A stretch of DNA of 64,000 bases. It comes from Piper betle. Lineage: Eukaryota > Streptophyta > Magnoliopsida > Piperales > Piperaceae. Where the stretch lies: contig JAURVB010013312.1 in assembly GCA_033002965.1 (NCBI GenBank), forward strand, positions 62,001 through 126,000. Reading direction: 5' to 3'. Below are positions 37,686-49,760 of the stretch, piece after piece. The notes beneath the pieces are model-generated. The model was not told the DNA's origin. It saw nothing but the letters and a program-made list of their open reading frames with translations, and did not search any database. Position numbers and translations under genes: made by a program. Within the stretch, counting starts at the first letter, position 1. The number at the start of each line of letters is the position of its first letter.

Positions 37686-40600
37686 TCAAATTCGTCGTTT
37701 TACACGTCGTCCGTTAACATCACTTCCATTGAGAAGATCATTTCGCTGTCTAGAGACTTTAACTGGACGTTCCCCAACTTTTGCAACATGCTCCAAGAGT
37801 TCAGTCATCACAGACGGACAACTAATCTTTAGATGCTCAAACCCCTCAGTCTGCATAACCGCTGCAAAGAAAGAAGCAGTGTCACATCTTTGTATTTGCT
37901 AGACTTCAACACCAAATACCAAATTTAAGAAGAAGCTTATTTTCAATAAACGAAAATACTAAATAATGTGAAACCCAAAGTGGACTCTCTTCCAAATATA
38001 GTTACCAAAATTAAACTAGCTTTTAACCGTGAGTTACCAAATCACTTTCTCCATAAAAAAAAAACTCCCAAGATTATAAGCTGATCACATAATTAAAACA
38101 TATAATACAGTGTTCAAGGGATCATATCAGCTCACTAACATCGCCAAAATGAAAAGTGATATATACAGACTACGGGATGGAACAACATCATCACTAACAT
38201 GTAAAAAAACCTATTCCAAATATCAAAAATCACAACTTACCTCTCAGATTTTCAGGCAATGCAACAAACTTGAGGCATACTTTTTTAAGCTGCAAGCAAT
38301 GATGCTGTTCAGCCAAAGCCAAAGTGGTGGCAACTGTATTTATGGCAATTTCTTCACACAATTGTCCTTCACAAAGCAGCCTCAACCTCTCCAGCCCATA
38401 TCTGTCAGCAGCTGCAAGTAAATGTTGAGCCATCATAGTAGAGGCCCATTTAGAGTTCGTGCCAGTGATTTCTTGCATGTCAGGAAGAGCATCCCAATAA
38501 ATGAAATGAAGCAAGGCCTATCAGAACAATAAAAAACATTTGAGTAGAGTCCAACATACAAAAGGTAAAACTGTCAAGTTTTAAACAAAATGAGAAAGGT
38601 CATTTAGCCAAAAAGAAATCTTATCCTTCAACGTTTTCCGGAAACGTGAAAAAAAAATAATGGGATGAAAAAAAAAACATCCTTCAATGATTTGAACAGA
38701 AATAAGAAATATAATTTCTTCCAAGCAAGTCACACAATAAATGACAATACAAAAAGGCCTTGCTCAAAGCACACAAAACAAGAAGTCGACCTTCCATTCA
38801 AGTTATTTCTCCTTTTTCTTCCATACAAACATATGAAAAAAATTTTCAAATTTGTGATGCCACGCTTTCCATTTTCTTTTTTAACTATGCCTTTCAACTG
38901 TTACTATCCAAATAGATCCATATGTAGAGCTTGAAGCAGGCTTCAAGATAAAAATTGCTTGTTTAGCAAGCCTAGAGATTCCAGTACATTTACACAACAA
39001 TGAATTTAGTGATCGCAAAAACAGAGACCTCAAAAAATTAAAAATAGTTTGTTTTAAACTACTAAGAAAAAAAAATTCACATTTTTAAGAAAAAAAGGTC
39101 ACGAAGATCAACCATTGGCTAATAGGTTGCTTAGTTGCGTTGTTTTGAGTCTGTCTATTGAAAAATATAAAATTTTAACGATAATAGCTTCAAAACATGT
39201 TTGGCAAAATATAAAATGGTAAAAGTACTTTTTAAGAACCTTCACAAAATATTTTTTTTCTAAAAAAAAATTGACCCTTTTATTTTTTTAAATACTTGAA
39301 CAAGATTCACTCGTTCTATTCAGTCTCCACCTCCCTAGACACCACCCCGCACCCGCTCCCAACACGCAGGCGCCCCCTACTCATCGCCTCTCCCTCCCCT
39401 CTCCCCTCTCCCCCTCTCGCTTGTCTGGGAGGTGTTCTTTTGGTCACCTCTTGAGACCAAGGTCTTGCCATTCTCGGCGAGATCAAATGGTGAAGTACCG
39501 CAAAAAGGTAAACCATGCGCTTGAGCAAAACTCCCATGATAATTGTAACCGCCAAAATGCTATTTTGAGGTCTCTGTCACTTTATATAATTGAAACAAGG
39601 AAAACTTTATGACAAAATTTTCTTGAAATTTCATATAAATTTTCTACAGCAACCAAACGCCCTATAATATTGTGACTCTGGTCCAATAAAGCTAAGACTT
39701 AACAATTAAAAATGGCTTAAGAATAAAATTCAAGAGTCAGAATTACAATCCTGCAAGGACAGGACCATTTCTAATTCTTTGCACGCCAAAGATAAGACAA
39801 TTGATCATTGCAAGGTGTGATAATGTGCACCAAAGATTAATCTAAACAACAATAGTTGAAGCACCCCCTCAGCTGAAAAAACTGTTTCCAACATATTTTG
39901 GGTAATTAGAACTGGATTAACCTTGCTGTGTGGCTGCTAATAAATCCTCCAACCCATTAGACAAAAATATTAACATAGACACAAGACTATTTATCTTCTT
40001 CTTCTTCTTTGTCACCCCCTACTCCCAAAGAATTGAGAAACTCAAAACTATTTATAACACAAAAAGAAACTCAAAACTATTTATAAAACAAAACTATGTA
40101 TGACTGATGCAGGAGGATATATGCAAACCATATCATTTAAAGTCTAGGTTATTTCAGAGTTTTATTTTACAATGCTCCTTAAATTAGTTTAATTTAGAAG
40201 TCTTATAGTTGGAATGACATTTTAGACATCTTCTCGTCCAAGTCATTACTACAACTAGTTTTCTTTCAACAAAAAAAAACAGGATATGTTTTTAGTCTAG
40301 AAATATGGCTTCAAGCCTTCATTGTAGAGACGGTTATGGTTATGAGTTGAATAAACCTCTTGCTTGGTTATCTCTCTTATTCTTTAATTAGTCAATGCTA
40401 CTCCTCTTTCGTCTAATTCTTGTCCCTCAAATAATTCATCCACATTCGCTGCGCTAATCCTCTATTAATTAATTACATGATAAAATTCAATAAGACTTGC
40501 TATTGACTAATATCTGATAAACAACATCACACAGCCTTTAAGAGTCAAGGGTTTTACTTCTACTCTATTATTCTAGTTCACTTCCAAAATAAACAAGTTA

Positions 40601-42251
40601 TCTTATGAGAATTCACTATCTTACATTCTAGCAACCAACCAGAGAACATGGATTTTAGATATTCCTAGTAAAATAATGTTAAGATCCCCAAATTAGTTAG
40701 TTAGTCTCATTTCTAATGCTTGTCGGGGAAAACTTAGTATATTAATAGGAATGTACCTATAACCTTTAACTTCGGTTAACAACTTTTGAAAAAATAACTA
40801 GGCCCCTTAAATTGCACTTAGACAAGGTCGTTACAATTAAAAGTGTGATAAAATCTGAAGAGTACCAAAAAAATAAACAGATGCCGCACAAAAAAGAACA
40901 ATTGTTTGGAAAAGAAATTAGAAACCAACCTTAAAAACTGGTACTTCAATGTCGTGGACCTTAATATGGTTAGTATTTTTATCCTTCATTGGACCAACAA
41001 GCTGAGCACGGAAAACTGGCGACCTAGCTGCAAGCACCAATTTGTGGGCTGCAAATACCTCATCATCAACTTTGAAAGTAACATCAGATCCCTTCCCACT
41101 TTCCAACAGACATCCAAAATGTTCCCCGATATTGGAAGGTGACACTTGTATGGAGTATGCCTTTGGGCCTTCAGTGTGTGACTGAACAACACCTACACTA
41201 CACTGAACTGAGAGGCAATCGTCCTTTAAATAGTCAGATGCCTCCAGTAAAGTCCTCCTAAAAAACCGCTTGTAACCCCTATACCATAAAAAAACTTACA
41301 TATAAAATGTTCATCTGCACGAACAATCAAAAAACAAAGAAGTACATAACATTCGTACCAAAGTAGAAATAAAATCAACAACCTTACAAATTCATATAAT
41401 AGTGCCAAAGTGGAACATGAACGTACTGTCCATATAACTAAAAATCAATGCGCTTAATGTAATGATTTGCCTTAACTTTGTATTCACCATCCCATCCTAA
41501 TCCCGGGAAGTCGCATGGCACAATGTTCAACAAAATTCATACATTAGTTAACTCCTAAACCAAATTTTTTTCCCACATCTCCATATTTCAATGCAAAGCA
41601 ATTTATATGATCACCAAAAAATTTAATGATAACAAACATTGTATCAAATAGCATGCAAATCAGTGAAGTCAGAAACAATTGCCATATTTGTCGATAAACC
41701 TCAACTAGCAAGAATGTCCAAAGCCAAAAAAATGCATCAAGAAAGAACAAACTCGAATGTCCAAAGCCTAAAAAATGCATCAAGAAGAAATAAACTCTAG
41801 AAAAGATTAAAATTTACCACATGCTACCACGGTATTTGAGAGTATATGGTCCGTCCTCCAGAGGCCTCCCAAAGTGCGTATGCACCTTGTGCCGCTCGTT
41901 GCCGCTCTGATCCAAAAGCGTCAACTCAAACAGTGCCCTCACGTCCGTCCCCTCGCTCGCCAAGGCGATGAACAGAGACACATACGCCGCATTGTCCTCC
42001 GTGCTCTTCCCGTCCGGGTAGAAGTAAATGGCCCACGAGTAGTCCCCGACTCTGAAATTCTCTGAAGCGATGTACTTGCCGATGCCGAGGCCTTTGGAGA
42101 GGGAGTATCCGGTGATCTTGAAGTGGTGGGATCCGATGACAGTGTCGGTGACGGAGGTGGAGGTGGTGAACGAGGGGGCGGACACCTGCCTCGACGCCGA
42201 CCCGCAGTCGGCGCCGCCCTTACGCAGACCCACGCCCACGCCCACGCCCAT
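37686..42251 (-). CDS. BPM: BTB/POZ and MATH domain protein (BPM family)
   Basis: Substrate adaptor for CUL3 E3 ubiquitin ligases: the MATH domain binds targets such as ERF/AP2 and homeodomain factors, and the BTB domain binds cullin 3. Coding exons (minus): 41818-42251, 40930-41278, 38241-38517, 37686-37861. They give 1236 nt including the stop, 411 aa, all in phase, matching the normal length of about 410 aa. MATH occupies about residues 25-145 ([36 protein letters not shown]), BTB about 205-315 ([43 protein letters not shown]), followed by a BACK-like helix region ([32 protein letters not shown]) and a basic C-terminus RRVKRRI that may serve as a nuclear signal. Start at 42251 is the first ATG in frame, and the glycine/valine repeat after it is encoded by a GGGCGT-type repeat. 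Which BPM paralogue it is cannot be decided. Confidence 0.96.
39300..39560. other. GC-rich island inside BPM intron 2
   Basis: Within the 2.4-kb AT-rich intron between BPM exons 2 and 3, a C/T-rich block with CTCCCCTCTCCCCTCT runs is followed on the plus strand by ATGGTGAAGTACCGC and a GTAAAC donor-like site. The composition resembles a 5' UTR plus first codons from another gene, oriented opposite to BPM. No transposon ends were identified. Confidence 0.4.
40130..40470. repeat. Dispersed repeat copy A (LTR-like)
   Basis: Shares with 49440-49760 the order ATATGGCTTCAAGCCTTCA, then GTAGA, CTTGCTT, CTTT(C)GTC(C/T)AATTCTTG and GCTAATCCTC. Both copies lie in introns, BPM here and the EF-Tu pseudogene there. 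The sharing of several spaced motifs over about 300 bp points to a common transposon, probably a copia-type LTR, but ends were not resolved. Confidence 0.5.
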
Positions 42252-42990
42252 CTCAATCTGCAAGCCCTATGTTTCCGCCCGTCACAAAGATCAAGAAAAA
42301 TCGAATCTTTTCGAAAGCACAGAAACGTAAGAGAAACTGAAACCCTAGAATTTAGCCAAAGAGATCGACCAACCTATCAAAGAGCAAACGCAAACGACGT
42401 AAGAGCAAAGTTGGAGTTTAGGGGGTTTTGCCCGCGAAATCAAGAAAGAGGAAGAGATCGATTGCAAGCAAATTGAGATTAGGAAGAAGAAGCGAGATTG
42501 GCAAGGAACGAATTGGGGGAAGAAAGAAGCAACTTGGAGGCATGTAGCCTTCTGGAAAGTTCTGGTCAGAACGATCTGCTCTTTATTATATATAATAGAG
42601 TTTAATAGTTGAAAGTCATTGAGCAAATAGTTTCCAAAAGAAAGAAGCGGTAGACACGGAACAGAACCCCAGCTTCGGGGCCGTTGGATGTAAAACCATC
42701 CATGATCAGATGGGTCACAGGTTGCAAAAAATTAAAATAAGAATTAGAATTAATCTAAATTCGGATAAGAATCAGTTTAACCTGAATCGGTCTTATATAA
42801 AAATTTTAATTTAATTAAAATTAATAAGTTATTAATATAGAATATATCATTCTGATGTAATTTTCATGTTACAATGTGTATTATATTTTATGATATTTTT
42901 TAATATATTTATGGATTTTTTAAAATTATTTTGAATTAATTTTTATTTTTAACTTGAGTCAGAATCAAGTTAACTTTTAATTACGAGAAT
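42252..42990 (-). promoter_or_regulatory. BPM 5' UTR and upstream region
   Basis: The first 350 bp or so upstream of the BPM ATG are purine-rich on the plus strand and likely represent 5' UTR and proximal promoter. From about 42720 the sequence becomes AT-rich. The role is inferred from position only. Confidence 0.35.
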
Positions 42991-42999
42991 ATTATCCTT

Positions 43000-44640
43000 C
43001 ATTCTCTGCCCCGCCCCACCATGTACTCCGTCCACCCATATACCCTCCCCCGATGGCCGCCACCCTGTCCTGTCGCCCTTATCACCCTGTCGCCCCCCTC
43101 GCTCCCTGTCCTACCCTGTCGTGGCCTTATTAGCCCAGTCGCCCCCTTCCTCGCCTTCTGCCTCGCCCTGTTGCCTCCCTCGCCACTCGCCCTTGCTTCT
43201 CTCGCCCCTCGCCCTCACCGCCCCGTCCCATGCCACCGTTGCCCCTAGCTTCGGCCCCCAGTCTCCAGTCACCACCCTTGCCGCCTCTCACCGCCGACCA
43301 AAATTAGCTCAAATAGGGTGAAATCGGCTTAAATCAGCCGATTCGCAGACTGATTCGAACCTAGCCGATTCACATTATTTTTTAAATTGAATCACCGCCT
43401 ATCCAATTTAAATCGACGCCCGATCCGATTTAAATCGGCTTACCTATGCATGTGGTCTGCTCTGCTGCTTGCCAAGCTCCACTTGGTCGCCTTTACCCGC
43501 GTGATGCCAACCGCAGCGCAGCAGTACCACGGAGAAGCTGGCGTGGTACATGCACAGCAACGTCGTCGCTCTCAACCTACTCGATACCTGCAAGTTGGCC
43601 AATCCGCAACTGGTGATCGTCTGGCCGTCGTCGGGCTCCGTCTACGTCTACGGCCTCAATTCAATATGAGGTCTCCTTCTCCGAGGATGACTGCACCGAC
43701 CAGCCAGCGAGCCTTTACGCCGCCACTAGAAAAGGCGGTGAGAACACCCACATTTGCGGCCTCTCGATCACCGGACTCCGCTTCTTCACCATCTACCGCG
43801 ATAAGGGCCGTTGAATTGGATGACCAACACTGTTTACACTCTTTTAAGCCCATCGCAACCAAAACTCTCACCTTTACTTCGATTGGAATGGGTGCAAGCG
43901 GTGAAGGGGTTGAACTGGATGACATTGTTCTAACCCAAATGCATTGGTGAGTTGAACGTAAGTCTCCAGCTAGTTGGATGACATTTTTTGCACTGCTTTG
44001 CACTTTTTTACATGCAATTTTACACTTCATCAATGTTGCGTCTATGATGAGTACAGTTTATCAGTTGTTTAACCAAAAACCAGCTTCAACTGTGTGAGGT
44101 AAAAATTGTAAGAATGGATTGGGAATTCACTAGAGTTGGACACTCGCATGGGTTGTTCTTGAAGAGTCAATGAGAACTCTCTTGCTTTATTCTTAACCGT
44201 CTACTGCTGCTTCCAAATCTCTCTGGACGTAGTTATCAATTAACAGGTTGAGAATCCGGGAAGGACCCAATTTTTTTTTAACGAGGAGTCAGAGAAAAGG
44301 GGTGTAGTGAGAGTGGTGTTGGTGGTGAGACGATGGCGACCGTGAAAGCGGTAGCGGCAGGCAGCTTCCACGGTCTTCCATCTGGACATGGCCGTACGGC
44401 ACCGGAGATGGTGGGAGCTTCTTCCCGGCGAGAACGGAGATTGTGCTGCCGCGCTCTCATGGTCGGAGGTGGTGGAAGTCGAGGAAGAGATGAAAGGGGA
44501 AAAGGAGGGGAGAAAGGCCGGCGAAGAAGAGCTTGGGGTGCTGTGTTGGGTTTTGGTTCACGATTGTTTGGATTTCGTTTGGTTTAATCTAAATAAAACC
44601 GGTTTGAACCACTTTTTAAAGGCCCACTGAGAACGAACGG
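43000..44640. other. Patchwork of GC-rich segments
   Basis: Three GC-rich blocks (about 43000-43330, 43440-43960, 44270-44600) stand out from the AT-rich surroundings. The middle one is a UDP-glucuronate 4-epimerase fragment. The outer two have open frames on the plus strand with low-complexity Pro/Ser/Arg/Gly-rich translations that match no family I know. The patchwork may be cargo of an unrecognised transposon; matching terminal repeats were not found. Confidence 0.4.
43450..43818 (+). pseudogene. GAE: UDP-glucuronate 4-epimerase (GAE) retro-fragment
   Basis: The plus strand, read across two frames, carries an internal part of the NAD-dependent epimerase that makes UDP-galacturonate for pectin. 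Segments: AFTRVM near 43490; HSNVVALNLLDTCKLANPQ then VIVWPSSGSVY; FSEDDCTDQPASLYAATRKG; CGLSITGLRFFTIY. The YAATK catalytic signature reads YAATR. A stop and frame change lie between the VIVW and FSEDD pieces. Both ends of the protein are missing. Live GAE genes are intronless, so this could be a retrocopy or a transposon-captured piece. Confidence 0.85.
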
Positions 44641-46323
44641 TAATTACCGTTCACGTACGTGTCCCTGATCCAACCTCTTCTCAATGTGTCCCTCTTTTAT
44701 TAAAAATAAAAAAACTACCGTCATTAATCTGTAGTTTAAAACTCTCTCTCTATGTCAAGTTATTTATATTAAAATTATGAGATCGACTGGCTGACTCTAC
44801 GCTGACGTTAAGTTATTTATATTAAAATTTTAATTATATAAAATTAAGATATATTACTCCTTTTAAATTAAAAATCAATAAATGCATAAATTACATAATT
44901 TTAAAATATTGACTCATTTATTGTAGGATAAAATTAATATGATTAGAAAATTTTTATAACACGAGTAGTAAATAAGTCAATTTTTATATCAGTCATTACA
45001 TAGTCATTTAAAAATAAATTTCTTTTAAAAAATTATTTTATTATAGGGCTTAGTTTCCTAGGCTAGGAGAGGCACGATTCCCCATAGAAAATTTTTTCCT
45101 TCTTTTAAAGAAAATCCATCCATCTCTACAGCATCCTTTTTATTTTTTTAAACTACTTTACTCTTGGGCCGAGGGAGTGTGTACACGTGTTGTGTCTCCG
45201 CAACACACATGCACCACACGGGCTTGAAAAACACTAAACCCTTGTACTTTTAATTTTTGTTCTGCCAATTCTGTAGATTTTGAGGTTTGTTAAATAAAAT
45301 CTTTTTTTCAAGCACACTGAGTTTATATATCGGTTTAGTAAATTACATGTTACAAGAAGTTGGTGCTGACTTTGCTAATATATGAACCAAATAATTATTT
45401 TATCTATTATCCCATATAGAAGTGTAAATAGTTTAAATCATGGTTCGGTTGATAATATTTTTATGATCATTTATCATTTCAAAACTTCTCTATCATAATC
45501 AAACAATTAACTAAGTTGATAAGGTTCAGTCATAATTAAGTTTTCATTAATTTGTCATAAATTAAACATCTAATATAAAGCCAAATTGGTTGAAAATTAT
45601 TAGATATCATAAACCAACTATATTCAATTGGTTAAAATTTATGTTATATGAAATACTTTTTCATTCTCAAATTATAAATGTCTCAACCATCCAAACGATG
45701 TTAATTTACATATTAAAAATTATAAAATAAGTTTTATAATTATATATAAAATATATAAATAATATTGAATTAAATCGATAAATCAATTATAACGTATCAT
45801 TTTATCATTACTATTTGTATTTAAAATCAGCTCAATTAAATTAACAAGTTTTTAACCTCTTTTCTTCTTTAGTGAATGAAATTCAAAACGGTTAGTCAAT
45901 CAATAAATCAGATAATCATTTACAGCCCTAATCCCATAGTAAAATATATTTATATTTCATAAAAAAATACTCATGCGATCAAAACATCTCACAAGAGAGA
46001 CATTAACATGAGAATATCTCCATGGAAATTTTGAAGTACAAACTTACACTCCAACCACAAAATAGCAGCTGGAAACTTTTGTCGAACTGCATACTTTAGT
46101 GCTCTTGAGATCGCTTCAGGCTCCACTTCTTAGGAGGACTCTCTCCTATTAGAATAAAAGTTTGCAAAGATAATGGACTTAGAGGCATTATAAGCTACAA
46201 AACCCAATCACAATAGCCAAGATCCTAAAAGTAACTCTCATCAAATCTAAACGGGAAATATTATTGGGTCCAATGGGCTAAGTGTTATAGGTATTTCTTA
46301 ATCTAAAAGTTAAGCTGAAATAT
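44641..46323. other. AT-rich intergenic DNA
   Basis: Long AT-rich stretch. Near 46258-46290 a short extra copy of the TRIM terminus (TATTGGGTCCAATGGG) is present just outside the element that starts at 46324. Nothing else was recognised. Confidence 0.5.
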
Positions 46324-46808
46324 TATTGGGTCCAATAGGCTTCCAAACATGGCTCTGCATAAGGTTATGAGAACTTCTCTAATCCAAAAAGTTAATTTAA
46401 TGAATAAGGCTTTCTTATTAACCGATATATAAGTCACCGATCACCTCTATACATAATGTGAGATAAACCCAACAATTCTAATATGATGTGGGATAAACCT
46501 AACAATTCTCCCCCTTATAGTGAAGTTTCAGAAGATTCCAATTCGGGCTAGCCCACTGAATTATCTCTCCCTCACAACATAGTATGGTAAAGGATTACAG
46601 GAGACTCCAATTCAAATTGATCTAAGGCAACACTAAGCCAACTTTGCTCTGATGCCATTCTTAGGTCCAATGGGCTTCTAAGTGGGACTTGCAATAAGTG
46701 TGTTGTGTATCATACAATCCAAAAACTAGCTTAAAGAATAAAATTTTCACATTAACCTATATACAAATCACCTATCACCTCTATACGCGATGTAAGATAA
46801 ACCCAACA
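46324..46808 (-). mobile_element. TRIM retrotransposon, reverse orientation
   Basis: Read on the minus strand the element begins TGTTGGGTTTATCTTACATC and its far end reads CCCAATA. The two terminal repeats share CACCTCTATAC...GATAAACCCAACA (plus-strand sense) near 46440-46475 and 46775-46808. Between them, at 46646-46659, lies gctctgatgccatt, the reverse complement of a tRNA-Met primer site (AATGGCATCAGAGC), next to the 5' LTR as required. Flanking pentamers aatat (46319-46323) and aatac (46809-46813) match at 4 of 5. No coding capacity. Related to the element at 58535-59116. Confidence 0.75.
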
Positions 46809-47568
46809 AATACAACAGTTTGGTAGATATATAAAATCTTATAGTTTGGTCCATCTAGTTTCCAAGAATTGCCCTTATCCTGAAATTTGGCCAGTTTGAC
46901 TCCCACCTTGTTCTTGCAAGGTGATTGTTACCTTAGACACGGCCTTGCACCGCTTCAACGTCTGCCAAAAGCTGCAAACGTTTGCCGGACGAGACGACCC
47001 CTCATCAGTTATTGCAAGGAAGTGAAAAAGATAACCAGAGAACAGTAAAATCCTTGTGAAAACAAGAGTTGTCGATTATTTTTAATATTCAATAGTTCAA
47101 GCGACCATACAATCACTAGTAAATATGGATTCTGCGCGTGAAAATTCTTCATACGTATGTAGAGGAGAGCAACAATTCAGCTTGATTCCAACCAAGCCAA
47201 ACAAAAATTCCGATGTAGCAATCGGTAGTTGAAATCCTACACCAAACTTAAACTGATTTATTCGTCCAGACCAGACTTACAACTTATAAATTATAATAAT
47301 ACAAAACAATAATTTCAAATTGAAGTTATAAATTCCATCTGGGGAAAATATCAATCTATCATTTTCTTTTCTACCAGCAAAAATGTAACCGTATATAATC
47401 TCACACATAAATCCATTTCTCATCCACGCTTCAGCTTTTTCGGTTTTTGTACTCTTATTTTAAATTAAAAAAAGAGAAGGAAATATGAAAGCAATCTTTA
47501 AACAATCTGGAGCAAAAAAAATGCAACAGTATTCTAACTCAAGGAAGATGTTTAACTTACTAATAATC
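46809..47568. other. Intergenic DNA
   Basis: No gene or repeat boundary recognised between the TRIM element and the MITE. Confidence 0.5.
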
Positions 47569-47802
47569 CCAGTTATTAGGGTTGCTAATTAAGCGAGCCA
47601 GCTCGTAAGCATTTAACGTTCGGCTCGACTTGACTCGACTCGAAACTCGACATTTAAATGCTCGACTCGAACTCGACTCGAACTTGAATCTTACGAGCTG
47701 AGCTTGAGCAAGGTTGTGTTCAACTCGACTCGACTCGGTTGTAACTCGAACTCGACTCGAGACTCGACTCGACAAAATAATATAATAATATAGTCTTTAT
47801 AT

Positions 47803-47807
<5 letters not shown>

Positions 47808-47840
<33 letters not shown>
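47808..47840. repeat. AT microsatellite
   Basis: About sixteen uninterrupted AT units inside the MITE. Confidence 0.95.
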
Positions 47841-47847
<7 letters not shown>

Positions 47848-47865
47848 AATAACAAAGAAGCAAGA

Positions 47866-47912
47866 TAGTTGAGATGACAACCTTGATGACTTCAAGGTTG
47901 TGGGTTCAAATC
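47866..47912 (+). repeat. tRNA-like (SINE head) segment
   Basis: TAGTTGAGATG (47866-47876) fits a degenerate RNA polymerase III A box and GGTTCAAATC (47903-47912) fits the B box consensus GGTTCRANYC. The two boxes are about 26 bp apart. This is the layout of the tRNA-derived head of plant SINEs. No clear SINE tail was seen, so it is a fragment nested in the MITE. Confidence 0.45.
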
Positions 47913-49439
47913 ACAATGACCTCAATTTTTTTAAAGTGAGGTACTTTTGACTTTTAATCGAGCTGGTTTCGAGCTGACAAACGAGCTCACAAAAATTAAA
48001 CAGTTTAAAATTAAACAGTTTAAGTATAATCAAACTCGAACACATAAAAGATATTCGAGTCGAACTCGAGCATGTATGTCCAAAATTCGTTCGATTTCGA
48101 GTCTAGCTCGAACGAGTTTCGAACTATTCGAGCCGAGTTCGAACACACGTTGAGCTCGGCTCGCTCTCAATTAGCACCTCTACCTGTTATTCTTTGGTGA
48201 ATATCTATCCTGCCAACTACCTTCTCAACAAAGTATGATTGGCGCTTCAGTCCACACTTTGTCCCCCAAAACAAAGGAAATAGAAAAAAAATTGAATCCA
48301 CAAATAGTTTAGCCGATCACTTACGAAACTACTCCTGCCCCAACAGTCCTTCCTCCTTCCCTTAAAGCAAATCTTTGTCCTGCCAGAACCAGCCATAATC
48401 GAAACTGAAAACCATTCACGAAATTTCTTTTTCCAGTAACTTAATACAGCAAAAACATGCAAGTATGCAACATTCTCGATTGGAAAATTGCGCAAGCACA
48501 ATTATGAGTGTCCTTGCGGCTCACAATTTCAGTTTCAACAATAATAAGCAATTTAGCTGAATAGTAACACGTTGGATGATCAATGTGCCCTATCATAGCT
48601 TGCAAATGTAAGATGCTCGCTATCACAATTAAAAATGTGTATTTGAGAAACAGTGCATCTTCACAACTGCTAAATTATCACCACAAGGTCAGCTTCGTTG
48701 GTTTCAATACATAATACAAGACATATATATTGTTGCTTAAGTCACACCAATTTCAAAATAAAATCATTTAAATAAGAAAGGCTTTAAGTCGTGAAAAAAA
48801 TGGCCAGACTTGTAAAGTACAAGGAACATTATCAAGTTAACACAACAAAAAAAAATTCTAGGAGTAAAATACACATAGATTACCTGAATCAAGTGGAACC
48901 GGAGAGATGAGCTCAAAAGTTGCAGTCACGTTGTCGCCAGGCATTACCATCTTTACATTTTCTGGCAGTTCCACTTTCCCAGTGATATCTGCAGTTCTCA
49001 TATAAAATTGAGGTCTGTAGTTGGAAAAGAATGCAGTGTGGCGCCCCCTTCATCCTTTGTGAGGACATAGATCTCAGCTTCAAACCTCTTACAAGCTTTC
49101 AAACTACCAGGTTTAGCAACAACCTGCGATCCATTGCCAGGAAATTTATTAAAAAAATGAACAGAATGGTTTTCAATGGTAGTAAGATGACAAATGTTTT
49201 TTTCTTTTTCCCACTTCTTCCACTTTATCCCGTCAAAGGATCAGGGATATGAATACTAATTTAAGTTGATAACAAATGACAAAGTATTGAAAGCCTGGTG
49301 CCCTTTCTGAAATCAGCCCACTTATACATGGACTTGGGATTGGCAATGCACAAGCGTTAAAATAACAAATATTAACTAGCAAATACCAGAAAATCTACTG
49401 CATCATCCTATTAAATTTTATGTAAATTTTAGAATGTCA

Positions 49440-49760
49440 TGAATGAATTTATTATTTAGAGACTTTTTACTCGGGGAAGAGTTTTATTTATTGTGTATCT
49501 TATTTTAGTTCACCTGAGAATCTAAAAGTTCGAATTGTATTAAGAATTCTTTCGGTTCAAGTCATTATTAGGACTTATTTTTAGTTTGTAAATATAGCTT
49601 CAAGCCTTCAACGTAGAATTGGTTTGGATGGGATAAAATTCTTGCTTTTAGATACCTCGCTCAAATTTCTCTTCAATTCGTTTTGACTGTTCCCCTTTCG
49701 TCCAATTCTTGGTCGCCATAATTGTTCGTGTATTGTTCTCAGAGCTAATCCTCCATGACA
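49440..49760. repeat. Dispersed repeat copy B (LTR-like)
   Basis: Partner of the repeat at 40130-40470, with the same order of shared motifs (AGCTTCAAGCCTTCAACGTA, TTCTTGCTTTTAG, CCCCTTTCGTCCAATTCTTG, GAGCTAATCCTCC). It lies in an intron of the EF-Tu pseudogene. Likely an LTR fragment; its ends were not resolved. Confidence 0.5.

Larger units (their letters stand above)
47577..48182. mobile_element. hAT-type MITE with CTCGA-rich arms
   Basis: A 606-bp element with imperfect inverted ends: left TAGGGTTGCTAATTAAGCGA and, on the complementary strand of the right end, TAGAGGTGCTAATTGAGAGC. Flanking octamers ccagttat (47569-47576) and cctgttat (48183-48190) match at 7 of 8, as expected for an aged hAT target duplication. 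Both arms are packed with CTCGACTCGA-type palindromic repeats, which makes a long foldback possible. The centre holds an (AT)n tract and a tRNA-like SINE remnant. No transposase. Confidence 0.85.

Noticed and set aside
43021..43321. Pro/Leu/Ser-rich plus-strand frames
   Set aside because: Low-complexity C-rich DNA; no domain, no neighbouring exon; kept only as part of the GC patchwork.
44333..44630. Two overlapping plus-strand frames starting MATVKAVAAGS and MAVRHRRWWE
   Set aside because: GC-rich with Arg/Gly-rich translation and no recognisable continuation; evidence is too weak to call a gene.
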